Shown in pieces: positions 17,054-24,683 of a stretch of DNA of 38,464 nt. Position 1 is the first letter of the stretch; each line of letters starts with the position of its first letter. The position numbers and the translations under genes were made by a program. The DNA lies in the NCBI GenBank assembly GCA_951800685.1, contig CATOJY010000032.1:1-38464 (forward strand), given 5' to 3'. The notes below the pieces were generated by a model. It did not search any database. It saw only the letters and a list, made by a program, of their open reading frames with translations, and had not been told where the DNA came from. This stretch comes from an uncultured Lachnospiraceae bacterium (GTDB lineage: Bacteria > Bacillota > Clostridia > Lachnospirales > Lachnospiraceae).

Positions 17054-17746
17054 ATGAAAGCTCTTCTAACCGACTCCGTATTTTTCGGCGCGGCGCTCAG
17101 CCTGGCCGCCTATGAGACCGGACTTCTCTTAAAGAAAAAATTTAAATCGGCTCTGTTCAATCCGCTTCTGATCGGCACCGTCTGTATTATGGCAGTGCTG
17201 TCTCTTCTGAAAGTAGAATACAAACATTACAACGAAGGCGCTAAATACATCAGTTATCTGCTGACCCCCGCTACTGTATGTTTGGCTGTCCCACTCTACA
17301 GGCAGATCACACTGCTTAAGCAGAACAAAAAAGCTGTCGCAGGCGGTATTGCTGCCGGGGTGCTGACAAGCCTGTTGAGTGTTTTCCTTCTGGCAAAGCT
17401 GTTTGGTCTAGGGCATGAACAATACGTGACACTGCTGCCAAAGTCGATTACTACCGCTATTGGCCTGGGCATCGCTGAAGAATTGGGCGGCATTACCACC
17501 ATCACAGTGGCTGCCATTATTGTCACGGGAATTCTGGGAAATGTCATAGCAGAGTTCGTGTACAGGATCTTTCGCATTGAGGAACCTGTCGCCAGAGGTC
17601 TGGCACTGGGTGCCGCCTCCCACGCCATTGGCACCGCGAAAGCCATAGAGATGGGTGAGATCGAGGGCGCTATGAGCAGTCTTGCCATTGCAGTGGCAGG
17701 TCTTGTGACTGTTTTTATGGCACCGCTGTTTGCAAACCTGATTTGA
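17054..17746 (+). CDS. lrgB: LrgB family membrane protein
   Basis: A 230-residue polytopic membrane protein. The conserved LrgB regions LPKSITTAIGLGIAEELGG and GLALGAASHAIGTAKA are intact. The second ATG (17054) is preferred because GGAG lies six bases upstream; a start at 17042 would add four residues. It should act with the LrgA protein encoded just before it as exporter/importer or cell-death regulator. The GntR gene begins 23 bases after its stop, so all three are probably co-transcribed. Confidence 0.92.
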   Translation: MKALLTDSVFFGAALSLAAYETGLLLKKKFKSALFNPLLIGTVCIMAVLSLLKVEYKHYNEGAKYISYLLTPATVCLAVPLYRQITLLKQNKKAVAGGIAAGVLTSLLSVFLLAKLFGLGHEQYVTLLPKSITTAIGLGIAEELGGITTITVAAIIVTGILGNVIAEFVYRIFRIEEPVARGLALGAASHAIGTAKAIEMGEIEGAMSSLAIAVAGLVTVFMAPLFANLI

Positions 17747-17768
17747 GAATGAGAAAGAGAGAGCTTCC

Positions 17769-18473
17769 ATGAATCCAGCAGAAGAGGCATACAGCAATAC
17801 CTTCATGCCTGAGAGAACTTACTTCCTTGTAATCGAACATATCAAATCCCTGATCCGACAAGGTCTGATTACTTTCGGCGGAAAACTCCCCTCAGAAAGA
17901 CAGTTGATGTCTACTCTGGGACTTAGTCGGAATTCCGTCCGGGAAGCGCTGCGGACTATGGAGAATATGGGGATCATCGAAAGTCGGCAGGGACAGGGTA
18001 ATTTCCTGATCAATCACATCACAGAAAGCCTGGAAAGTACCTTTTCCCTGCTTCTGACGATGAACGAATGCAGCTACCTGGAGATCAGCCAACTGAGAAG
18101 AAGCATCGAGATTGGCGCTTATCTGCTTGTTGTCAAGCAGACAACGGAAACAAATCTGCGCTCTCTCAAGCAGATTCTCGATCAGATGGAAAAAGGCCGT
18201 GTCGAAGAACGCGCCCTGTTAGACAAACATTTTCACGATACCCTGATTGATCTTTCCGGAAATCGTCTGCTTAAACTATTAAGTGAAACATTGTCAGGCT
18301 TAGTTGAAAACACGATCCAGGATCTGCTGTTTCATGTCTCCTCTGAGGAATGGACCTGCCTTCTCGCCCTCCACACCAGGATCTATGCCTGTCTTCTCAC
18401 CAGAGATGAAAAAGCGGGCATCGCCGCCGTCATGGAACATTATGACTTTATTGACCGTTATAATCTAAGCTGA
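17769..18473 (+). CDS. GntR/FadR family transcriptional regulator
   Basis: A 234-residue regulator with an N-terminal winged helix-turn-helix (residues about 15-80; KLPSERQLMSTLGLSRNSVREAL, then the wing ESRQGQGNFL) and an all-helical FCD ligand domain (residues about 95-230). FCD members bind organic acids such as pyruvate, lactate or gluconate. Its place in the lrgAB operon suggests that it controls it and senses a related metabolite, replacing the LytSR two-component system found next to lrgAB in many Firmicutes. That link is inference. Its ribosome binding site is weak. Confidence 0.9.
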   Translation: MNPAEEAYSNTFMPERTYFLVIEHIKSLIRQGLITFGGKLPSERQLMSTLGLSRNSVREALRTMENMGIIESRQGQGNFLINHITESLESTFSLLLTMNECSYLEISQLRRSIEIGAYLLVVKQTTETNLRSLKQILDQMEKGRVEERALLDKHFHDTLIDLSGNRLLKLLSETLSGLVENTIQDLLFHVSSEEWTCLLALHTRIYACLLTRDEKAGIAAVMEHYDFIDRYNLS

Positions 18474-18481
18474 TTTTGCCC

Positions 18482-18514
18482 AAACAGCGCCTTTCGCCGG
18501 CGCTGTTTCTTATT
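18482..18514 (+). terminator. Terminator of the lrgAB-GntR operon
   Basis: A perfect 10-bp stem AAACAGCGCC / GGCGCTGTTT (18482-18491 and 18499-18508) with loop TTTCGCC, followed by CTTATT. It lies just after the GntR stop codon. The T tract is short, so termination may be moderate. It also sits between two converging genes. Confidence 0.7.
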
Positions 18515-18572
18515 GTCGCCTGACACTGCCAGAACAAGCCCTATACCTGCCAGGTCAAGCCATCTCCATTCT

Positions 18573-19919
18573 TCACCTTCTTCTGCAGTCCGTCTGCGCC
18601 GGACCATCAATCAACCGCCCTTCCCTATCAAACCGGGAACCATGACAAGGACAGTCGTAAGTCTCTTCATCTGGATTCCATTCCAATCTGCAGCCCATAT
18701 GCGGACAATTAGGAACGATCCTGCCACTTTCTGCTGGCAATAGATGTTTACCCAATCCTTTGACTGCATAGACACTATTGGATAATAATTCCTTCACCGA
18801 CTTACCCGTTAGGTGCCTGCGTGGAGAGAAAACAGCTGCCTCTGGACACTGCTGTCCGGTGATCTGGGCCGTCAGGATCTTGGCTGCTGCCATAGCCGTG
18901 CTCATCCCCCACTTGCCAAATCCTGTAGCTACATACCAGTCCGGTTTACGGGACGAGTACCTTCCAATATATGGAATCTGATCCAATGTCATACAGTCCT
19001 GCGCCGACCAGCAGGCCGTCTCATGACAATCTGGGTATAGTTCCTGCGCTTTCCTGCGCAGTTTCTCATATTGACCTCCCGTCTGGTTTACGCCCGTCCG
19101 ATGACTGCCTCCACCGAGAAGCAGCACTTCCTCCTGCATACGGAAAGAAAGTCCATCCCGGTCTATTCCCATATACATGCCTTCCATTCTGCCCGCACCT
19201 TCCAGCGCAACCACATAACTGCGTTGCTGATACATCCTGGCAAAATAGTAGCCGGGGACATTGATTAACGGAAAATGAGATGCAAAAATAATATGTTTCG
19301 CCGTCACACAGCCTTTTCCTGTCTCTACCCTCTTTCCATTGACTTTGAGAACCTTCGTCTGTTCATACACAGTCACCTCCTGCGCCATAGCCTCCAGAAA
19401 CTTGAGCGGTGCAAACCGTGCCTGTTGTGGAAACCGCACCACGCCTGCCACCGCAAAAGGAAGTTCGCTGTCCTTCTCAAAAGACGCCTCAATGCCAATC
19501 GCTTCCGCCGCCTCTGCTTCCCGCCGAAGCAGCTTGTCCTCCTTTTGGGAATATAAAAAAGCTGGACATCTGACAAAATCGCAGTCGATTTTTTTCTCCT
19601 GGATCAGTTTTTCATATTCGTCAATGGCATTTTCATTCGCATTGGCATAGGCAAAGGTCATCCTGCTGCCATAAGTCTGGAGCAGCCAGTCATAGATCAG
19701 GTTATGCTGGGATGTGATCTTCGCTGTCGTATTCTTCGTCTGTCCGCTTCCAATCCTGTCTGCTTCCAGCACCACTGTAGAGATCCCAGCCATCTTGAGA
19801 TAATATGCCGTCAAAATCCCCGTGAGGCCTGCCCCTATGACCACCGCTTCTGCTTCCATGTCTCCCGGAAGAGACTCCCGCCTTCTGATTTTCGTTTCCG
19901 CTGTCCAGATCGATCCCAC
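18573..19919 (-). CDS. FAD-dependent oxidoreductase with C-terminal Rieske [2Fe-2S] domain, probably frameshifted at its end
   Basis: A 448-residue protein. The N-terminus has the FAD Rossmann motif AVVIGAGLTGILTAYYL (about residues 24-40) of the DAO family. The C-terminus is a Rieske domain with C405-P-H407 and C423-P-C-H426 in PNCPHMGC and DCPCHGSRF. This arrangement resembles Bacillus YhfW-type proteins of unknown substrate. The start is a GTG with AGGAGG six bases upstream. The frame ends in DGPAQTDCRRR, but one base shift at about 18590 gives TDLQKKVKNGDGLTWQV to a stop at 18541, a more usual Rieske ending. A one-base deletion (real or sequencing error) is likely; the cluster ligands are unaffected. 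Confidence 0.88.
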   Translation of the reverse strand: MGSIWTAETKIRRRESLPGDMEAEAVVIGAGLTGILTAYYLKMAGISTVVLEADRIGSGQTKNTTAKITSQHNLIYDWLLQTYGSRMTFAYANANENAIDEYEKLIQEKKIDCDFVRCPAFLYSQKEDKLLRREAEAAEAIGIEASFEKDSELPFAVAGVVRFPQQARFAPLKFLEAMAQEVTVYEQTKVLKVNGKRVETGKGCVTAKHIIFASHFPLINVPGYYFARMYQQRSYVVALEGAGRMEGMYMGIDRDGLSFRMQEEVLLLGGGSHRTGVNQTGGQYEKLRRKAQELYPDCHETACWSAQDCMTLDQIPYIGRYSSRKPDWYVATGFGKWGMSTAMAAAKILTAQITGQQCPEAAVFSPRRHLTGKSVKELLSNSVYAVKGLGKHLLPAESGRIVPNCPHMGCRLEWNPDEETYDCPCHGSRFDREGRLIDGPAQTDCRRR

Positions 19920-20071
19920 TTGAAACCTCCTAACTGCATCCTTACTACTAATAGCATATGCTGAAATTGGCCGATTATGCGGACAACCTCTTTACCTAAT
20001 CTTTTCATATACTTATTATAAAACAAAACGTTGTTAAATTCAAAAGAATACAGCCATTCAATTCCAGTAAT

Positions 20072-20109
20072 AAAAAATCCCTATACGGATACTTCCGTGT
20101 AAGGATTTT
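20072..20109 (-). terminator. Terminator after the aminoglycoside nucleotidyltransferase gene
   Basis: A 16-bp stem with one mismatch and one G-T pair (20074-20089 with 20094-20109, loop TACT) begins three bases after the stop codon. On the minus strand it is followed by six U then AUU, a classical terminator. The A/T tracts on both sides could also let it work on the plus strand. Confidence 0.85.
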
Positions 20110-20112
20110 ATT

Positions 20113-20967
20113 TTACATTTCCCAATATTTCTTCTTCTGTCGGAGCACATAGGCACTGATCTTCTCATCATAGTCTGGGTAAGTATACTCCAGCCGCTTT
20201 GCAACTTCCCCGGAAACCTCCCGGAACAGAGCCAGGCACTCCTCCAATGATTCCCACATATGCAGGTAAGAATCCATCCGATAAGTCGCTATGAGCCGGT
20301 TCCACAATTCTTCCGAAAGATACCGGTCCAGGAATTTATAATTTTTCCCCAGACTGAACTGAAATCCCTGCTCCGTACCAACCAGCCACGAAATCATGCG
20401 TAGCAGCTCTTTCCGTACAATCTCATTCATATGGTCAATCGCGAACAGGATCTCCCTGCGGCATAATCCCTTCACAACATAGGTTGTGGTATTCCAGAAC
20501 TCATTACAACAGTCGTCAAACATACGCGCTGTTGGCATCTGCAAATGATAATCAATATCTGTCGGCACTGGAGGGCTGCCAATCCGGCCATCCTTGTCTA
20601 ACAACAGCTTCACCAGCTTATCCCAGGTAAAATATTCCGAAATAAGTTCCACCGGCAGCAATGTCAGATCCATCTTCACATCATCCGTAAACAACATCAG
20701 ATACGAATACCCCGGCTCCTGTGCAGGAAATAGCTCCATATCCTCTGGCTTCTGCATAATCAGCCTCTCCCCGAACAAATCAAGCCATGCGTCATCCGCC
20801 GTAAAGCTATCCGGATCGGTAACGAAAAAGGTAATATCATAATCCTGAAACTCATCCGGCGGAATATGGATATTGGTCCTGGACCCTTCCAAAGTCACCA
20901 TGCGGATGCGCTCGTCTGCTCTGGCAAAATTTAGAACAGTGTCAAATAGTTGTTGTTCCGATCTCAT
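20113..20967 (-). CDS. Aminoglycoside 6-adenylyltransferase family protein (ANT(6)-like)
   Basis: A 284-residue member of the streptomycin adenylyltransferase family. The nucleotidyltransferase active site is seen as LEGSRTN (G28, S29) and the paired metal ligands D42 and D44 in FQDYDITFFV; a third carboxylate lies in VKMDLTLLP. Length and C-terminal helical half fit ANT(6)-I enzymes, which add AMP to the 6-hydroxyl of streptomycin. AAAGGAG precedes the ATG. There are no transposases or integrons nearby, so it may be an intrinsic chromosomal gene. Whether it gives streptomycin resistance cannot be told from sequence; many divergent family members are untested. Confidence 0.88.
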   Translation of the reverse strand: MRSEQQLFDTVLNFARADERIRMVTLEGSRTNIHIPPDEFQDYDITFFVTDPDSFTADDAWLDLFGERLIMQKPEDMELFPAQEPGYSYLMLFTDDVKMDLTLLPVELISEYFTWDKLVKLLLDKDGRIGSPPVPTDIDYHLQMPTARMFDDCCNEFWNTTTYVVKGLCRREILFAIDHMNEIVRKELLRMISWLVGTEQGFQFSLGKNYKFLDRYLSEELWNRLIATYRMDSYLHMWESLEECLALFREVSGEVAKRLEYTYPDYDEKISAYVLRQKKKYWEM

Positions 20968-21009
20968 AGATCTCCTTTCATATCTTCTGATACGATCTCT
21001 CTTTCCTGT

Positions 21010-21111
21010 TTAGCAATCGACTTTATTTTCCTCCTCCTCATAGATCTTTGTCAAATAACAGCAGGCATCTACCAGATTTAGATGATTCTCTTCAAGCGTT
21101 TCCTGATGCAT
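21010..21111 (-). CDS. Possible 33-residue small protein after the GH3 gene
   Basis: A short acidic, cysteine-containing reading frame (MHQETLEENHLNL at its start, ending ENKVDC) begins four bases after the GH3 stop codon. GAGGAG immediately precedes the ATG, which is closer than ideal. It shares no motif I recognise. It could be a real small protein coupled to the GH3 gene, a remnant of the space before the ANT(6) gene, or chance. Confidence 0.25.
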   Translation of the reverse strand: MHQETLEENHLNLVDACCYLTKIYEEEENKVDC

Positions 21112-21115
21112 CTCC

Positions 21116-23539
21116 TCAGTCAACTTTCAAGATCAGGTTCAGGATCCTCTCTGCACAGGCATCCATCTCCTGTCTGGTCAGGCAGCCTTTCTCCAATGCT
21201 TCCAGAAGTCTCTCCGGGAAACCGCATCCCATCTTCACATCGTTACCTGCTTTGACTTCCTTATAATGCTCTCCACAAGTCCACCAGTCTGTCGTCACAC
21301 ACCCCTCATAGCCCCATTCTCCACGCAGGATTCCCTCCAGCAGATCCTGGTTCTCAGAAGCTCTGTGACCATTGATAATATTGTAGGATGTCATGATCGA
21401 CCATGGGTCTGCTTCCTTCACGATCATCTCGAACGCTTTCAGGTAGATTTCTCTTGCCGCACGTTCCGATACTCTGGAATCACTATTCTTGCGGTTCGTC
21501 TCCTTGTTATTTAAGGCAAAGTGCTTCACTGTCGCCCCAATCCGGTTTGCCTGGATTCCCCGCACCATCGCGCTTGCCAGCCGGCCAGTCAGGAAAGGAT
21601 CCTCAGAGTAGTACTCGAAGTTTCTGCCACACAGCGGGCTTCTGTGGATGTTTACCGCAGGTGTCAGCCACATAGCGATATTGTTCTCTTTCACTTCCGC
21701 GCCTCCTGCTGCGCCGACAGCTTCCACCACTTCCGGATCCCAGGTACACGCAAGCAGGGTTGAACACGGCCAGCACGTAGTGTGCACACCGCACTCCGGC
21801 AGGATACGCAGTCCCGCAGGACCGTCTGCTGTCATGATCGAAGGCACGCCGTATTCCGGCAGATTGCCATAACCAAAGGTATTTGCAACACCCAGATTCG
21901 GCTGCCCGCCCAGAAGCACAGCCACTTCTTCATCAGACATTTGCGCCAAAAATTCCTGTACTGTCATCCGTCCCTCTGCGACTTCCTTTAAAGGACGTAC
22001 CCCTTCTTTGTAAGGCGCCTGCCAAAGCTTAAACCGTTCTTTTGCGCGGACTGCTGGCGCATAACCGTCCATCTCTTCCTCACTCAATCTCTCCAGCTCA
22101 TCTGCATTAGGATCATTCGGCTCTCTGCCTTGCAGCGTTTCAAAGCTTCCATCCGCCAGCATTCTCTTGTGTAGCTGTGAGGGCGCCAGCTTTTCTGTCA
22201 GCTGCCTGGTCACCCGGTTCTCCTCTAACACATACTCATAAGGCAGCTTCCGCACATCCCTTACAGAAGTTCCTACATAGAAAACATACGCTCCCTTTTC
22301 CAGCACATAGGCAGATTTCTGTATTTTCCCCAGATCATCGTAGGAAGCCATATCCTCCATGTCAAATGTGAGATAAAGCGTCTGTGTCTCGCCGGGCTGT
22401 AACGCTCTTGTCTTCTGGAAAGCGATCAACTGTCTCGCCGGTTTCCCAAGAAGCCCCTGCGGCGCCTCGAAGTAAACCTGTACCACTTCTTTGCCCACTA
22501 CGCGGCCCGTATTAGTCACATGGACACATACACTGCCCTTGCTATCCTGCTCCCCAGCCCATTCGGCATCCACCGTAAAGGTAGTGTAAGAAAGACCGAA
22601 TCCAAATGGATAATTGACCTTCTGCGCTGCACCCGGAACGGTCTCGAAATAACGGTACCCTACATAAATATCTTCCGTATAATCCACATAATCCTTTGAT
22701 TCATGGAAGTTATCCGTGGAGGGATAATCTTGCAGCGTCTTTGCAAAGGTATCTGAAAGTTTGCCAGATGGGTTGCCTTTACCCACCAGAAGTTCCGCCG
22801 CTGCAAGACCGCCTTCGATGCCTCCTTGCCATGCCATCAACACAGCGCCGATCTTTTCATCCTCGACAAACCATGAGGTGTCTACCATACCGCCCACATT
22901 CATGACCACAACGACTTTCGGAAAGCTCTCCTTCACCGCCGCCACCATGGCCGCCTCATCTACAGAAAGACAAAAATCACCGTCCTTAAAGATCTTCGCG
23001 GACGCTTCCGCCATCTGCTGCTCTCCCTCGGACAGATGCGTATTATCGCCATCCACAATACTCTTGCGGTCCCAGCCCTCGCCGGAGAAACGGCAGATCG
23101 TCACAAGCGCCGTATCCGTATAGGCTCTCGCCTGGGACAGAAGCTCCTGCGGTATGGCAGGCTCTACGGTCATCCCAGGCGCACTGCCCGCTGCATACTG
23201 CTTCTCCACATCCTTCCTGTAATACTCGCACAGAGGCGCAAAGACACTGACATGCTCCTGCTGCATCTGCAATCCCTCATACAGATTGCGGATATAGGCA
23301 ACTGTTACATCACCACTGCCGCCTCCGCCCTTCACATAATCAAAGGCTGCTTTTCCGAATACTGCCAGTCTTGTCCCTTTCGCAAGAGGAAGCAGCTCTT
23401 TCTCGTTCTTTAGAAGAACCATGCCTTCCTTTGCAGCGTTTTTCGACAACTCGATATGCTCCCTGCTGCCGGTCACTCTTCTCCCGTCTTCCCCCAGCGG
23501 CTGATTCGGTTGGTACATAGCTCTTACCCATTTCTCCAT
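21116..23539 (-). CDS. Beta-glucosidase-type glycoside hydrolase family 3, domain-permuted
   Basis: An 807-residue GH3 enzyme with the domains in reverse order. The C-terminal-type alpha/beta sandwich comes first (residues about 25-290; NAAKEGMVLLKNEKELLPL), then a fibronectin type III-like domain (about 320-420; GKEVVQVYFEAP), and last the TIM-barrel domain. The barrel ends with nucleophile D751 in GCVTTDWWTCG and has the KHFALNNKETNR substrate motif. This order is known from rumen Butyrivibrio and Ruminococcus beta-glucosidases. There is no signal peptide. The ATG with AAGGAGGG seven bases upstream was chosen. It probably acts on imported beta-glucosides or related glycosides in the cytoplasm. 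Confidence 0.92.
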   Translation of the reverse strand: MEKWVRAMYQPNQPLGEDGRRVTGSREHIELSKNAAKEGMVLLKNEKELLPLAKGTRLAVFGKAAFDYVKGGGGSGDVTVAYIRNLYEGLQMQQEHVSVFAPLCEYYRKDVEKQYAAGSAPGMTVEPAIPQELLSQARAYTDTALVTICRFSGEGWDRKSIVDGDNTHLSEGEQQMAEASAKIFKDGDFCLSVDEAAMVAAVKESFPKVVVVMNVGGMVDTSWFVEDEKIGAVLMAWQGGIEGGLAAAELLVGKGNPSGKLSDTFAKTLQDYPSTDNFHESKDYVDYTEDIYVGYRYFETVPGAAQKVNYPFGFGLSYTTFTVDAEWAGEQDSKGSVCVHVTNTGRVVGKEVVQVYFEAPQGLLGKPARQLIAFQKTRALQPGETQTLYLTFDMEDMASYDDLGKIQKSAYVLEKGAYVFYVGTSVRDVRKLPYEYVLEENRVTRQLTEKLAPSQLHKRMLADGSFETLQGREPNDPNADELERLSEEEMDGYAPAVRAKERFKLWQAPYKEGVRPLKEVAEGRMTVQEFLAQMSDEEVAVLLGGQPNLGVANTFGYGNLPEYGVPSIMTADGPAGLRILPECGVHTTCWPCSTLLACTWDPEVVEAVGAAGGAEVKENNIAMWLTPAVNIHRSPLCGRNFEYYSEDPFLTGRLASAMVRGIQANRIGATVKHFALNNKETNRKNSDSRVSERAAREIYLKAFEMIVKEADPWSIMTSYNIINGHRASENQDLLEGILRGEWGYEGCVTTDWWTCGEHYKEVKAGNDVKMGCGFPERLLEALEKGCLTRQEMDACAERILNLILKVD

Positions 23540-23592
23540 GTTGATACCCTCCTTCATTTCTACAACATATAGTTTTATTGTACCTGTTTTTC

Positions 23593-24627
23593 CTACTGGC
23601 TACAAGATGCGGTTTCATAATAATCCGATACCAGGCGGATCGCGATCTCCTTTGCCGCTGTACTGGTAACATTCCTATCCTCTGTCTTCCCAAGATAGAC
23701 ACAGAAATAAACACTCTTCTCTGTACTTTCCGCAAATCCGGCGAACCACGCATCCACAACAACGCCTTCCGCTTTCCCCATTCCTGTTTTACCATAAAGG
23801 AACAATCCCGCTTCCTTCTGTTCCTCTACAAGCATCACTTTCTTTAGCTCCTTCCGCGTCTGTTCCAAATAAACGGAATTTTCTCCAAAAATGCGCTCCA
23901 TCACTTCTGTCTGTTCTTTGGGTGAAATCACCAGAGAAGACTCGATCCAAAAGCCGGTCAGAGCCCGGTTGTTGTTATTCGTGTTCCATCGCCCTTCCCA
24001 GTCAGAAATATCGCAATTTCCATAAGCCAGCCGTTCCAGTTCCTTCTGCATCTGTTCCTGTCCGATCTCATCTATAACTTCCCTGAAATACCAGACACAG
24101 GATGCCCGAAAGGCACTCTCAAAATCGATGTCCTTGTTCCATTCATCATTCCAGAACACCTCTCCACTCCATTCGCGCATGGAATCAGCCGGTACAACAA
24201 TCCCGTTTTCCAGCGCGGCCAGAGATGAAATAATCTTAAAGGTAGAGCATGGAGACCGCCTCGTCTTTGCAAGTTCTCTGTTATATATTGTAAACTGGTG
24301 TGCAGAAACATCATACACAACGGCTGCTCCCTGCAAGCCATCAAAATACTCTGACCAATCTGCCTCTATTGTTTCTGGCTCTGGTCTTCTCTGTTCCGCT
24401 GACTCTGGATCTTTCTCCGGCATTTTCTGTCCTGTCGTCCCTTGCGCTTCTATTTCTTCCTTACTTAATATTTCCTGTTCTTGTACCTCTTCTTCTACAA
24501 AAACCTCCTGCTCCTTCACTCCATCATTCTGCCCGGCGCAGCCAGACAAAAGCAGAGAACATACGATTCCACAACTTGTCCGCCTGATCAAAAAGAGGCA
24601 TGCAGTCTTCTTTTTCCAGATTCTCAT
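23593..24627 (-). CDS. Class D beta-lactamase-like lipoprotein
   Basis: A 344-residue lipoprotein. The signal peptide ends in a lipobox LLSGC (C30), an acidic Glu/Gln-rich linker runs to about residue 90, then a penicilloyl serine transferase domain. Class D/BlaR1 motifs are intact: S128-T-F-K131 in SPCSTFKIISSL, S176-C-V, YGN (202-204), KTG (280-282) and DAWFAGF. It has no BlaR1 N-terminal membrane protease, so an OXA-type or CDD-1-type beta-lactamase is the best match; a penicillin-recognising protein without hydrolysis is possible. The start follows the NhaC stop by 56 bases with GGAAGGG upstream; a much longer in-frame start would overlap NhaC and is rejected. Confidence 0.87.
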   Translation of the reverse strand: MRIWKKKTACLFLIRRTSCGIVCSLLLSGCAGQNDGVKEQEVFVEEEVQEQEILSKEEIEAQGTTGQKMPEKDPESAEQRRPEPETIEADWSEYFDGLQGAAVVYDVSAHQFTIYNRELAKTRRSPCSTFKIISSLAALENGIVVPADSMREWSGEVFWNDEWNKDIDFESAFRASCVWYFREVIDEIGQEQMQKELERLAYGNCDISDWEGRWNTNNNNRALTGFWIESSLVISPKEQTEVMERIFGENSVYLEQTRKELKKVMLVEEQKEAGLFLYGKTGMGKAEGVVVDAWFAGFAESTEKSVYFCVYLGKTEDRNVTSTAAKEIAIRLVSDYYETASCSQ

Positions 24628-24683
24628 TTTTGTAATATCCCTTCCTGTTTCTGTCTGCATTGCGTTTGACCAGAAAATTATTG

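Noticed and set aside
17296..17790. 164-codon minus-strand open frame opposite lrgB
   Set aside because: Shadow of the LrgB reading frame; no start signal and no recognisable motif.
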